The position numbers were made by a program, and so were the translations under genes. 10,895 bases of DNA from Flavobacteriales bacterium (GTDB lineage Bacteria > Bacteroidota > Bacteroidia > Flavobacteriales_D > Crocinitomicaceae), in assembly GCA_947462695.1 (NCBI GenBank), contig CANHQC010000039.1, positions 1-10,895 on the forward strand. Reading direction: 5' to 3'. Each line of letters begins with the position of its first letter. The stretch's first letter is position 1. The notes below the pieces were generated by a model. The model saw only the letters and a program-made list of their open reading frames with translations, did not search any database and was not told where the DNA came from. Positions 1 to 6,868 of this stretch are shown here, one piece after another.

Positions 1-1394
1 AAGCGTTCATAAATTAAAATTCGATCTGTATTGGTATAGGTCTTCAGTAATTTTCGAAAATGAAAGAGCACAGAATTCTCGACTTTGTGCGCGCGCTCAT
101 GTTTACCAAGGTAGCGGTTCGTCGATTTAATTAAATAGTCAATGAAATCATCTGAATTAATCTCCGTATGGATTACGAGATTGAATAACCGGGCAAAGGC
201 ATAAATATCCCTTCTTAATTTCGTTTCATTGTCATTTAACACGATGTTCAAATAGGACAACGCTTTTTTATACTCACCTAACCCGAAATAGCTATAAGCT
301 TTATTGTAAGTGAATAAAATCTCTTGTTCTTTATTGATCTTCTCCTCAAAATAACGTTGTTTACTCTCTATTTCAGTAATAAGTTGAACACTTTGCTGAA
401 ACTTGCCCATTGTGTGAAGTAAGCGAAGCTCTAAATTGTAGGATGAAGTAAATATCCGCACTTCCATGTCGGTTGAATTAAACCCTTTTAATTCTTTAAG
501 CTTCCTCATGTCACGAATGAGCTGCTCGGCCTGGTTGAATTCATTGCGTTCAATATGGCAGCGAAGTAAATAGGATAAAGTGAGCACATAGCGTTGACCA
601 GAATCCGTTTTGATCCCTTCATTTGAATCAAGTATTTGGCGTGTTTTCTCGAAAAAGGAATAACTCGCATCAAATTCTCGATTTGTTGCCGCACATAATC
701 CTTTGATGTAATAACACATTGATGAAGCCCTTACCGAAAGTGCAGTGTTTTTCTCTTTGATTAAGGGCAAATTTGCAATCGCATCAACTTGTTTGCGTTC
801 CTCGTTGGTACGGGTGAATCCACCACTTCGAAAAATCAAGTTTATTCTGGAGTAAATAACCTGATATTCTGCCAGATTTCTCAATTTCGAAATGACTTCT
901 TCCTCTTCCCTCATGAGGTCATTGAGGTCTTTTGAAAAGATCCCGGACTCGTAAGCCTCCTCTAGCAATTTCTTTTCCCATGACAAAAGCTCATACCAGT
1001 AATAGAATTTTTCTGTTTCTTTTGCCAATTGCTTTGCCCTAACCACGAACTTGTCGCATTCTTTATACAGGGCTTTCATGTAGAGTATTTCCACATTCTT
1101 TATTTCCTGTTTTAAAATGCTGCTTATTGATTGTTCACTGTAAAATGACCTTAAGCTTTTAAGAATTAATCTGTACAGATGATTTTTTTCAGAGGGTAGG
1201 TGTTTGATAAACTTCTCTTTTTTGAACATTTCTTTGACAAGTTCCTCATCATACACTTCAAGATCCTCGATAAAATCAAATAGTTTCAAGTAATTTTTAT
1301 CGCCCGACTGAAGGGATGACGATAATTTAAAAAATCGCTTTTCAGATTTAGAAAGTGATTTAATCAACTTAAACAATTCAACAGAAGGCTTCAT
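1..1394 (-). CDS. Large alpha-helical (TPR-like) protein, unknown function, C-terminus outside window
   Basis: An open frame without stops runs on the minus strand from an ATG at 1394-1392 to the window edge, giving 464 complete codons; the C-terminus is missing. The protein starts MKPSVELFKLIKSLSKSEKR and is rich in Leu, Lys, Glu, Tyr and Phe. It shows repeated helix-turn-helix-like stretches, such as a segment near residues 365-385 containing YSYFGLGEYKKALSYLN, which reads like a TPR unit. There is no signal peptide or membrane segment, so it is probably cytoplasmic. I recognise the LFxLIKSLSKSEKRFFK start only as a style seen in Bacteroidota hypothetical proteins and cannot assign a function; a protein-interaction scaffold is a guess. 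The start is supported by a TACTTTTG promoter box just upstream. It is codirectional with the glucosaminidase gene but separated from it by two terminators, so it is probably transcribed on its own. Confidence 0.8.
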   Translation of the reverse strand, partial: MKPSVELFKLIKSLSKSEKRFFKLSSSLQSGDKNYLKLFDFIEDLEVYDEELVKEMFKKEKFIKHLPSEKNHLYRLILKSLRSFYSEQSISSILKQEIKNVEILYMKALYKECDKFVVRAKQLAKETEKFYYWYELLSWEKKLLEEAYESGIFSKDLNDLMREEEEVISKLRNLAEYQVIYSRINLIFRSGGFTRTNEERKQVDAIANLPLIKEKNTALSVRASSMCYYIKGLCAATNREFDASYSFFEKTRQILDSNEGIKTDSGQRYVLTLSYLLRCHIERNEFNQAEQLIRDMRKLKELKGFNSTDMEVRIFTSSYNLELRLLHTMGKFQQSVQLITEIESKQRYFEEKINKEQEILFTYNKAYSYFGLGEYKKALSYLNIVLNDNETKLRRDIYAFARLFNLVIHTEINSDDFIDYLIKSTNRYLGKHERAHKVENSVLFHFRKLLKTYTNTDRILIYER

Positions 1395-1410
1395 CTTTTT
1401 TCAATCTTAT

Positions 1411-1418
1411 CAAAAGTA
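1411..1418 (-). promoter_or_regulatory. Candidate Bacteroidota -7 box for the helical-repeat gene
   Basis: The minus strand reads TACTTTTG here, a full match to the Bacteroidota -7 consensus TAnnTTTG. The start codon lies about 17 bases downstream, which implies a leader of about 10 bases. No clear TTG/TTTG -33 element is seen at the expected 17-23 base spacing; that region is T-rich (TTTTCTTTTAATG) and overlaps the tail of the upstream terminator. Confidence 0.4.
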
Positions 1419-1440
1419 CATTTTTTGAGTTCATTAAAAG

Positions 1441-1468
1441 AAAATCCCCGAAAAGAATCGGGGATTTT
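1441..1468 (-). terminator. Second (distal) terminator hairpin after the glucosaminidase gene
   Basis: A perfect 11-bp inverted repeat (AAAATCCCCGA / TCGGGGATTTT) with a 6-base loop. Read on the minus strand, the stem ends in ATTTT and is followed by CTTTTAATG, a moderate U-rich tail. It lies downstream of a stronger terminator for the same gene and just upstream of the next gene's promoter, so it may act as a fail-safe insulator. The plus-strand side has no T-tract. Confidence 0.7.
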
Positions 1469-1486
1469 CGCAAACAACAACAAACT

Positions 1487-1522
1487 AAAAAAACCTCCTA
1501 ACTATGTCTAAGTTACCGGAGG
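1487..1522 (-). terminator. Intrinsic terminator overlapping the glucosaminidase stop codon
   Basis: On the minus strand, GGAGG is preceded by its complement across a hairpin: CCTCC, a two-base GG bulge, TAACT, a 7-base loop, AGTTA, GGAGG, then a run of seven T (1493-1487). The stop codon TAA (1515-1513) and the last two sense codons lie inside the 5' arm, so the stem is built partly from coding sequence. Stem plus U7 is a canonical rho-independent design. Confidence 0.8.
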
Positions 1523-2418
1523 AAAACCTTTGTTCCTTTGGGAATCATACTATCTTCACTAAATGTTGTGTTCAACTTTTTAAGTCGACTTAAGTATATG
1601 GCATTCTCCTGACTAATCTGGCGCAATGACATTTCTTTTGAAACGGTTATTTCACGTAGTTTTGATCTTTTTCGTTTTGGCTGAACAAACACAATATCAC
1701 CTTCATCCAGCACCTCTTTTCTCGGTGAAAAATCATTGTACCTATAGAGCTGCCACAAACCAAGGTTGAATTCCTTCGCAATTCTCACATAAGTATCTCC
1801 CTTTTTGGCAACAATATAATTCACCTTATTCTGATGATGGAACACTTGGTGCTTCCCTGCATTAATTGACTTTTTTTCAGAAAGTGCGTGATTAATAGAA
1901 ACAGGGATGCTAGATCCGTCGAGAATGGCTAAGTTTTGTTTTTCAATGAGCTGAATTAATAACTCTGCGTATTTTGGATTGGTCGCATATCCAGCCGATT
2001 TCAATCCTTTGGACCACGATACATAATCCGTGATTTCAAGCTGAAACAAGGATGCATAGCGTTTATGATCCCTAAGAAACTTGCTATGGTCTTCATAAGA
2101 CTCTTCTACTTTTGAGTAAACCCTGAAGCATTCATTTGGTTTGTCATCATCTAACGACATTGATTTTCCGTTCCAGTTGTGACATTTAATCCCAAAATGA
2201 TTTTTCCCTTCACGTGCAAGTGTTGAATTGCCTGAAGAAGATTCAAGTATGGCTTGGGCCATGGTAATACTTGCTGGGATTTTGTATGCCTGCATTTGCC
2301 GAATAGCCTCTGCTTTCCATTCAACGATGTATTCTTTTTGGCTAATTAGTTTTCCGTTCGAACAGAATGCTATTGAGCTTAAAAACAGCAAATTGGTTAC
2401 AAAAAAAACGCTTCTCAT
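1513..2418 (-). CDS. Secreted GH73 N-acetylglucosaminidase with two C-terminal LysM domains
   Basis: This 301-residue protein probably cuts the glycan strands of peptidoglycan in the periplasm or at the outer surface. Residues 1-20 form a signal peptide (MRSVFFVTNLLFLSSIAFCS). Residues about 30-165 match the FlgJ/GH73 glucosaminidase fold: the AQAILESSSGNS segment carries the expected catalytic Glu59, followed by NHFGIKC and then SAGYATNPKYAELL, a typical GH73 ending. Two LysM peptidoglycan-binding repeats follow, at about 201-247 (YIVAKKGDTYVRIA...) and 257-300, joined by a very basic linker (KRKRSKLR). The cysteine at 19 follows IAF, which is a poor lipobox, so I prefer an ordinary signal peptidase I site. 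A 216-base spacer separates it from divergent clpB, and tandem terminators follow, so it is likely a single-gene transcript. The family is confident; the bond cleaved is inferred from the family. Confidence 0.9.
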   Translation of the reverse strand: MRSVFFVTNLLFLSSIAFCSNGKLISQKEYIVEWKAEAIRQMQAYKIPASITMAQAILESSSGNSTLAREGKNHFGIKCHNWNGKSMSLDDDKPNECFRVYSKVEESYEDHSKFLRDHKRYASLFQLEITDYVSWSKGLKSAGYATNPKYAELLIQLIEKQNLAILDGSSIPVSINHALSEKKSINAGKHQVFHHQNKVNYIVAKKGDTYVRIAKEFNLGLWQLYRYNDFSPRKEVLDEGDIVFVQPKRKRSKLREITVSKEMSLRQISQENAIYLSRLKKLNTTFSEDSMIPKGTKVFLR

Positions 2419-2487
2419 AAGGTCTAAATTCTTGGATCTATACGAAGTATAAACAGTTGAGTTACACTTTTTTGTTAATAAGTCATT

Positions 2488-2511
2488 TTTTCATGTGGAT
2501 AACCATGAAAA
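2488..2511. promoter_or_regulatory. Consensus DnaA box inside an inverted repeat, between divergent genes
   Basis: An 8-bp perfect inverted repeat (TTTTCATG / CATGAAAA) with an 8-base spacer lies between the glucosaminidase and clpB starts. Spanning its left arm and spacer, bases 2494-2502 read TGTGGATAA, the exact reverse complement of the strict DnaA box TTATCCACA. It could be an operator for either gene or a DnaA-titrating or DnaA-regulated site. I saw no second DnaA box nearby, so this is not an origin. The motif match is direct; the function is unproven. Confidence 0.35.
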
Positions 2512-2634
2512 GTGAAATAAATAAGACATTTAGTCAGCTTTAGAAACTCATTCAGCCATATTTTCAGTGCTTTCTTAAATTACCCATCATGGCAATCGTT
2601 TTGATACTGATTTAATGTTCAAAAAAAGACAAAT

Positions 2635-5247
2635 ATGGACCTGCAACAATTCACAATTAAATCTCAAGAAGTGCTCAATACAGCACATGAACTAGCGGAA
2701 GATCAAAAAAACCAGTTTATTGAAACAGGACATCTAATGAAAGGCTTGCTAAAGGAAGGAAAAGATGTACTCAACTTTCTCTTTGCTAAAATGGAAGTCA
2801 ACAGCCCTGTGATTGATTCAGCCATCACTAAAATAATCGAGTCTTACCCAAAGGTAGAAGGAGGACAAATTTACCTTTCAAATCAGGCAGACAAGGTGAT
2901 ACGCTATGCATTAAACGAACGAAAAACGTTTAATGACGAATTTGTATCCATTGAATTATTGTTCTATTCACTTCTTGATTCTTCAGATGCAATTGGTCAG
3001 CTGTTAAAAGATGCTGGAGTATCCAAAACCAAATTAAAAAATGCCATTATGGATTTAAGAAAAGGAGAAAACGTAACGTCTCAGTCGGGCGACACTACTT
3101 ATCAGGCACTCGAAAAATTCGCAAAGAACCTGAATCAATTGGCTTCATCCGGTAAACTCGATCCAGTTATTGGAAGAGACGATGAAATTCGACGGGTACT
3201 TCAAATATTGAGTCGACGAACTAAAAACAACCCGATATTAATCGGAGAGCCTGGTGTAGGTAAAACAGCCATAGCTGAAGGTCTTGCGCATCGAATAATG
3301 GATGGAGACGTCCCTGAGAATTTAAAATCAAAAGTCGTTTTTTCTCTTGATATGGGTTCGCTAGTTGCAGGAGCGAAATACAAAGGTGAATTCGAAGAAC
3401 GCTTAAAATCAGTGATTAAAGAAGTAATCAATTCTGATGGAGAAATAATTCTCTTTATTGATGAAATACATACGCTTGTTGGAGCTGGAGGCGGCGAAGG
3501 TGCAATGGATGCAGCAAATATTTTGAAACCTGCATTAGCCCGAGGAGAATTAAGAGCCGTTGGGGCAACTACATTGAATGAATATCAAAAATACTTTGAG
3601 AAAGACAAAGCTCTTGTAAGGCGGTTCCAAACAGTACTGGTTGATGAACCAAGCACGGAAGATGCCATTTCAATCTTAAGGGGAATAAAGGAAAAATACG
3701 AAAATCACCACAAGGTCCTCATCAAGGATGCTGCTATAATCGCTGCTGTTGAATTGTCGCAACGGTACATTACAGAACGTCATTTACCTGATAAAGCAAT
3801 TGATTTAATTGACGAAGCTGCTGCAAAGGTTCGAATGGAAATCAACTCAAAACCCGAGGAACTCGATGAAATAGAACGAAGAATACTCCAGCTCGAAATT
3901 GAACGAGAAGCAATTAAAAGAGAGCTTGATGATGCAAAATTAACTGCAATTGAAAGGGAGCTTTCGAATCTAACTGAGCAACGAGACGCATTTAAAGCAA
4001 AGTGGCAATCTGAACGCGATGTTATTGACGGCATACAGCGAACTAAAGAACAAATTGAACAACTGAAATTTGATGCTGAACAGGCAGAACGCACAGGTGA
4101 CTATGGGAAAGTTGCTGAAATTCGTTACGGCAGAATTCAAGAAACCGAAGCAAAACTGGATCAATTAAAAAACAAGTTAGTCGAGGTACAGTCGAAATCT
4201 AAAATGATAAAAGAGGAAGTTGACGTTGAGGAAATTGCTGAAGTCGTTTCAAAATGGACGGGAATTCCGGTAACAAAAATGATTGAAAGTGAACTGACAA
4301 AACTGCTAAAGCTCGAAGAAGAAATCGGCAAAAGAGTGGTCGGACAACATGAGGCAATACAAGCACTCTCTGATGCCATTCGCAGGTCTCGAGCCGGATT
4401 ACAAGATCCTAAGCGACCGATTGGTTCATTCATCTTTCTTGGAACAACCGGTGTGGGGAAAACGGAATTAGCTAAAGCATTGGCAGACTACCTGTTTAAC
4501 GATGAAAATGCCATGACCAGAATTGACATGAGCGAATACCAAGAGAAACATTCGGTTTCGAGATTGGTCGGTGCCCCTCCGGGATACGTTGGGTATGATG
4601 AAGGAGGACAATTAACGGAGGCTGTGAGGCGAAAGCCATATTCAATCGTGTTGTTGGATGAAATTGAAAAAGCGCATCCTGACGTGTTTAACATTCTACT
4701 TCAAGTGTTGGATGACGGGCGATTAACGGACAATAAAGGTCGGACGGTTAACTTTAAAAATACAATTATAATTATGACTTCAAATCTCGGATCCTCAGTC
4801 ATTCATGAGAAATTTGACGGAGCAAAAGAGGTGGATTACGAGGTTATTGCTGGACTTGCGAAAATTGAATTAATGGAGTTGCTTAAGGCTACAATACGGC
4901 CTGAATTCTTAAATCGAATTGATGAAACGATACTTTTTCGCCCATTGACTAAAAAGAATGTAGAAGAAATTGTGACCATTCAGCTGAACAATTTAAAGTC
5001 TACACTTCTGGAAAAGGGGATTGATTTCAATTATACAAAAGAAGCGAAATCGTATTTAGTTGATACTGGATACGATCCGTTTTTCGGAGCGAGACCTATA
5101 AAACGTGTAATTCAAAAAGATGTGTTAAATGAGCTTTCTAAAGCATTGATTTCGAATACGATTGACAAATCACAACCTGTCGTAATGGATGTTTTTCAAG
5201 GCTTAATGGTTTTTCGTAAACCAATTATTGATGACTCAATTGTTTAG
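2635..5247 (+). CDS. clpB: ATP-dependent disaggregase ClpB (Hsp100)
   Basis: ClpB is the hexameric AAA+ machine that, with DnaK/DnaJ/GrpE, pulls polypeptides out of aggregates in the cytoplasm after heat or other stress. The 870-residue length fits the family (E. coli about 857). Domains in order: Clp N-domain (about 1-145); first AAA+ module with Walker A GEPGVGKT (204-211) and Walker B ILFIDE (272-277); the long coiled-coil middle domain (about 405-525), which separates ClpB from ClpA and ClpC; then [11 protein letters not shown] and the second AAA+ module with Walker A GTTGVGKT (603-610), Walker B VLLDE (672-676) and the C-terminal GARP sensor-2 motif. No key residue is missing. The start has no Shine-Dalgarno but an A-rich leader, as usual in this phylum. 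I see no CIRCE element and no confident promoter in the upstream spacer. A terminator directly follows, so it is monocistronic. Confidence 0.98.
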   Translation: MDLQQFTIKSQEVLNTAHELAEDQKNQFIETGHLMKGLLKEGKDVLNFLFAKMEVNSPVIDSAITKIIESYPKVEGGQIYLSNQADKVIRYALNERKTFNDEFVSIELLFYSLLDSSDAIGQLLKDAGVSKTKLKNAIMDLRKGENVTSQSGDTTYQALEKFAKNLNQLASSGKLDPVIGRDDEIRRVLQILSRRTKNNPILIGEPGVGKTAIAEGLAHRIMDGDVPENLKSKVVFSLDMGSLVAGAKYKGEFEERLKSVIKEVINSDGEIILFIDEIHTLVGAGGGEGAMDAANILKPALARGELRAVGATTLNEYQKYFEKDKALVRRFQTVLVDEPSTEDAISILRGIKEKYENHHKVLIKDAAIIAAVELSQRYITERHLPDKAIDLIDEAAAKVRMEINSKPEELDEIERRILQLEIEREAIKRELDDAKLTAIERELSNLTEQRDAFKAKWQSERDVIDGIQRTKEQIEQLKFDAEQAERTGDYGKVAEIRYGRIQETEAKLDQLKNKLVEVQSKSKMIKEEVDVEEIAEVVSKWTGIPVTKMIESELTKLLKLEEEIGKRVVGQHEAIQALSDAIRRSRAGLQDPKRPIGSFIFLGTTGVGKTELAKALADYLFNDENAMTRIDMSEYQEKHSVSRLVGAPPGYVGYDEGGQLTEAVRRKPYSIVLLDEIEKAHPDVFNILLQVLDDGRLTDNKGRTVNFKNTIIIMTSNLGSSVIHEKFDGAKEVDYEVIAGLAKIELMELLKATIRPEFLNRIDETILFRPLTKKNVEEIVTIQLNNLKSTLLEKGIDFNYTKEAKSYLVDTGYDPFFGARPIKRVIQKDVLNELSKALISNTIDKSQPVVMDVFQGLMVFRKPIIDDSIV

Positions 5248-5269
5248 GATATACGATTAGAAAATAAAA

Positions 5270-5295
5270 AAGAGGAACGTGGGAGCGTTCCTCTT
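5270..5295 (+). terminator. Intrinsic terminator of clpB
   Basis: A perfect 10-bp stem (AAGAGGAACG / CGTTCCTCTT) with a 6-base loop TGGGAG lies 22 bases after the clpB stop. It is preceded by an A-rich run and followed by CAATTTTA. The flanking A and T runs would also allow it to work on the minus strand, although no minus-strand gene ends here. Confidence 0.8.
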
Positions 5296-5369
5296 CAATT
5301 TTACCTAACCTGATTAATCATGAAACCACTCTACGATAATCATCAATCTACATGAAAAATCAAACCAAA

Positions 5370-5402
5370 ATTGAATTTCTATACAATGTACTGAAATTCA
5401 AT
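5370..5402. repeat. 33-bp near-perfect dyad (candidate operator or hairpin)
   Basis: The outer arms ATTGAATTTC (5370-5379) and GAAATTCAAT (5393-5402) are perfect complements. Inside, TACA (5382-5385) and TGTA (5387-5390) pair around a central A at 5386, the same centre as the outer arms. Only the two base pairs between inner and outer arms mismatch, so 14 of 16 pairs match. There is no T-tract on either side, which argues against a terminator; a dimeric regulator site is one reading. Confidence 0.5.
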
Positions 5403-5431
5403 AAGATAACATTAATTTAACATTGGAACAA

Positions 5432-5465
5432 TTTCCCATTTATAGATTTTTTTCCCATTTGTAGA
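5432..5465. repeat. Tandem direct repeat upstream of the polyamine operon
   Basis: TTTCCCATTTATAGA (5432-5446) recurs as TTTCCCATTTGTAGA (5451-5465), 14 of 15 bases identical, with a 19-base period. The copies lie about 64-97 bases upstream of the predicted -33 element, a position compatible with an activator or repressor binding region, though a simple duplication is also possible. Confidence 0.45.
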
Positions 5466-5528
5466 CTTGAGAAGATTTTTAATGTAGGGCAAAATAAACC
5501 AAATCTTAAAAATACAACATTTGTTACA

Positions 5529-5556
5529 TTGCGCTAATCGAAATCACCTAACTTTG
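5529..5556 (+). promoter_or_regulatory. Bacteroidota-type promoter of the polyamine operon
   Basis: The -7 box TAACTTTG (5549-5556) fully matches TAnnTTTG. A TTG at 5529-5531 lies 17 bases upstream as a possible -33 element; another TTTG at 5520-5523 is slightly far (25 bases). The expected start of transcription is near 5563, giving a leader of about 20 bases before the ATG at 5584. Confidence 0.6.
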
Positions 5557-5583
5557 CAGCCGATTTAATTAAAACTTAGCAAC

Positions 5584-6867
5584 ATGAGTGTAGCCCTTGG
5601 GAATCATATTTTGGTTGAATTTATGAACTGTGATCCACACATTATGAATGACGTGGCAGCTATCGAAAGAGACATGGTCGCTGCTGCTCAAAAAGCAGGA
5701 GCAACAGTTATTAACTCAACCTTTCATCATTTTTCTCCTTGGGGAGTATCTGGTGTAGTTGTCATTCAAGAAAGTCATTTAGCTATTCACACGTGGCCAG
5801 AGTACGGATATGCCGCAGTAGATCTTTTCACATGTGGTGATATGGACGCCTGGATTTCATTTGATCACTTAAAAGACTGTTTTAAATCGATTTCCTACTC
5901 AGCGATAGAAATGAAACGTGGCTCTGTTAACTTATTAACACGAAACGATTTCGATATGTCCACCATGCGTCAACGTGCAAGTGAATGGCGAAATCCTGAA
6001 TTTTTCACCAGAAACGTTTGGTTTACCGATAAAGATGAGTACCAAGCACTTTCCTTGCGTTTTACTGGAGAGGTATTCTTTGATGTTCAATCCCCATTTC
6101 AGCGGGTTCGTATACTAGAATCATACAAGTATGGAAAAATGCTCGCGCTTGACGACATGGTGATGACAACGATTAATGATGAGTTTCACTACCATGAAAT
6201 GATTGCACACCCCGCCATGTTTACACACGTTAATGCTAAAAACGTTTTAGTCATTGGTGGAGGTGATGGAGGAACAGTTCGGGAAGTTCTAAAACACAGC
6301 AGTGTAGAGAAAGTTACGATGGTTGAAATTGACGGTGAAGTAATAAATGCCTGTAAAGAACACCTTCCAACTATCGCAGCAGCCTTTGACCATCCTAAAT
6401 TAAACCTCATTGTAGATGATGGGATTGCGTTTATCAAACAAGCTGAAAAAGAGTCTTATGACATTATAATAATTGATGGTTCTGACCCTGTTGGACCAGC
6501 AGAAGGATTATTTTCAGTTGAATTTTACACCAACTGCTTTAATGCACTTAAAGAAGGTGGAATTCTTGTAGCTCAAGGCGAATCACCCAAGTTTAATGAA
6601 AAAGCATTCAGCGAACTGAATCATACATTACAGGATATTTTTGGCGCTACAAATGCTCCCGTCTCCTTATTTTTTGTACCTACCTACCCTACTGGTATGT
6701 GGAGCTTCCAATATGGATTGAAAAATTCAGGTCACCCAAAAGACATATCGAATGCATCCGTAATTGACTCTTTTGTTGAGGAAAAAGGATTACAGTATTA
6801 CAATTCTGACGTTCACAAAGGAAGCTTTGCTACACCGAATTTCGTAAAACAACTTATTCGTAAATAA
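5584..6867 (+). CDS. speDE: Bifunctional S-adenosylmethionine decarboxylase-spermidine synthase fusion
   Basis: One 427-residue chain joins the two last enzymes of spermidine synthesis. Residues about 1-125 are a bacterial class 1b Spe[22 protein letters not shown] and DLFTCG place the pyruvoyl-forming serine at Ser64, after the Glu63 cleavage point, with processing and catalytic partners Ser56, His69 and Cys84. Residues about 135-427 are a full-length SpeE aminopropyltransferase: the decarboxy-AdoMet loop GGGDGG is at 225-230, the catalytic aspartate Asp298 lies in [10 protein letters not shown] (Asp301 nearby), and [10 protein letters not shown] is the lid motif. SpeD cleaves itself, so the mature product should be a short beta chain plus an alpha chain still carrying SpeE. 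The conserved LDGxxQxTE loop is changed to LDDMVMTTI (Asp191, Met194, Ile197), while DEFHYHEM is kept. SpeD-SpeE fusions are known in bacteria. First gene of a three-gene operon; the gene symbol is descriptive. Confidence 0.93.
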   Translation: MSVALGNHILVEFMNCDPHIMNDVAAIERDMVAAAQKAGATVINSTFHHFSPWGVSGVVVIQESHLAIHTWPEYGYAAVDLFTCGDMDAWISFDHLKDCFKSISYSAIEMKRGSVNLLTRNDFDMSTMRQRASEWRNPEFFTRNVWFTDKDEYQALSLRFTGEVFFDVQSPFQRVRILESYKYGKMLALDDMVMTTINDEFHYHEMIAHPAMFTHVNAKNVLVIGGGDGGTVREVLKHSSVEKVTMVEIDGEVINACKEHLPTIAAAFDHPKLNLIVDDGIAFIKQAEKESYDIIIIDGSDPVGPAEGLFSVEFYTNCFNALKEGGILVAQGESPKFNEKAFSELNHTLQDIFGATNAPVSLFFVPTYPTGMWSFQYGLKNSGHPKDISNASVIDSFVEEKGLQYYNSDVHKGSFATPNFVKQLIRK

Positions 6868-6868
6868 T

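Larger units (their letters stand above)
5248..5583. other. 336-base gene-free stretch between clpB and the polyamine operon
   Basis: I see no coding frame here. The left part holds the clpB terminator and then a 10-bp palindrome TGATTAATCA (5311-5320). The middle holds a 33-bp dyad (5370-5402) and a 15-bp tandem direct repeat (5432-5465). The right end holds the promoter for the speD-speE operon. The predicted transcript leader is only about 20 bases, so no leader riboswitch is expected. Confidence 0.6.

Noticed and set aside
506..694. 62-codon minus-strand frame inside the left-end gene
   Set aside because: It is a shifted frame inside the long continuous helical-repeat gene, which has uniform composition and no frameshift.
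2356..2418. Lipoprotein signal (Cys19) in the glucosaminidase
   Set aside because: The residues before the cysteine are IAF; phenylalanine at -1 is not accepted in a lipobox, so an ordinary signal peptide is more likely.
2439..2451. TATACGAAGTATA dyad resembling one arm of a loxP site, just upstream of the glucosaminidase start
   Set aside because: Only about ten bases resemble the loxP arm; there is no spacer or second arm, and no recombinase gene. A short 5-bp dyad in AT-rich DNA is likely chance.
2228..2452. Plus-strand open frame of 74 codons overlapping the glucosaminidase N-terminus
   Set aside because: It is antisense to the signal peptide and GH73 coding region; its hydrophobicity is explained by that. 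No promoter or family match.
2419..2634. CIRCE or sigma-32-type heat-shock promoter for clpB
   Set aside because: No TTAGCACTC/GAGTGCTAA pair and no convincing -35/-10 set; TAATGTTC at 2613-2620 is a poor -7 box with no TTG at the right distance.
3780..4433. Long minus-strand open frames antisense to clpB
   Set aside because: They mirror the strongly conserved clpB reading frame, are serine-rich in the way antisense frames of Glu/Lys/Leu-rich genes are, and have no start context or recognisable domains.
5311..5320. 10-bp palindrome TGATTAATCA after the clpB terminator
   Set aside because: Short AT-rich palindromes of this size are common by chance and no gene start is near enough to suggest control.
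5296..5583. SAM- or polyamine-responsive riboswitch ahead of speD-speE
   Set aside because: The best promoter leaves only about 20 bases of leader, and no known SAM-riboswitch stem pattern is visible; the dyad and repeats lie upstream of the predicted transcription start.
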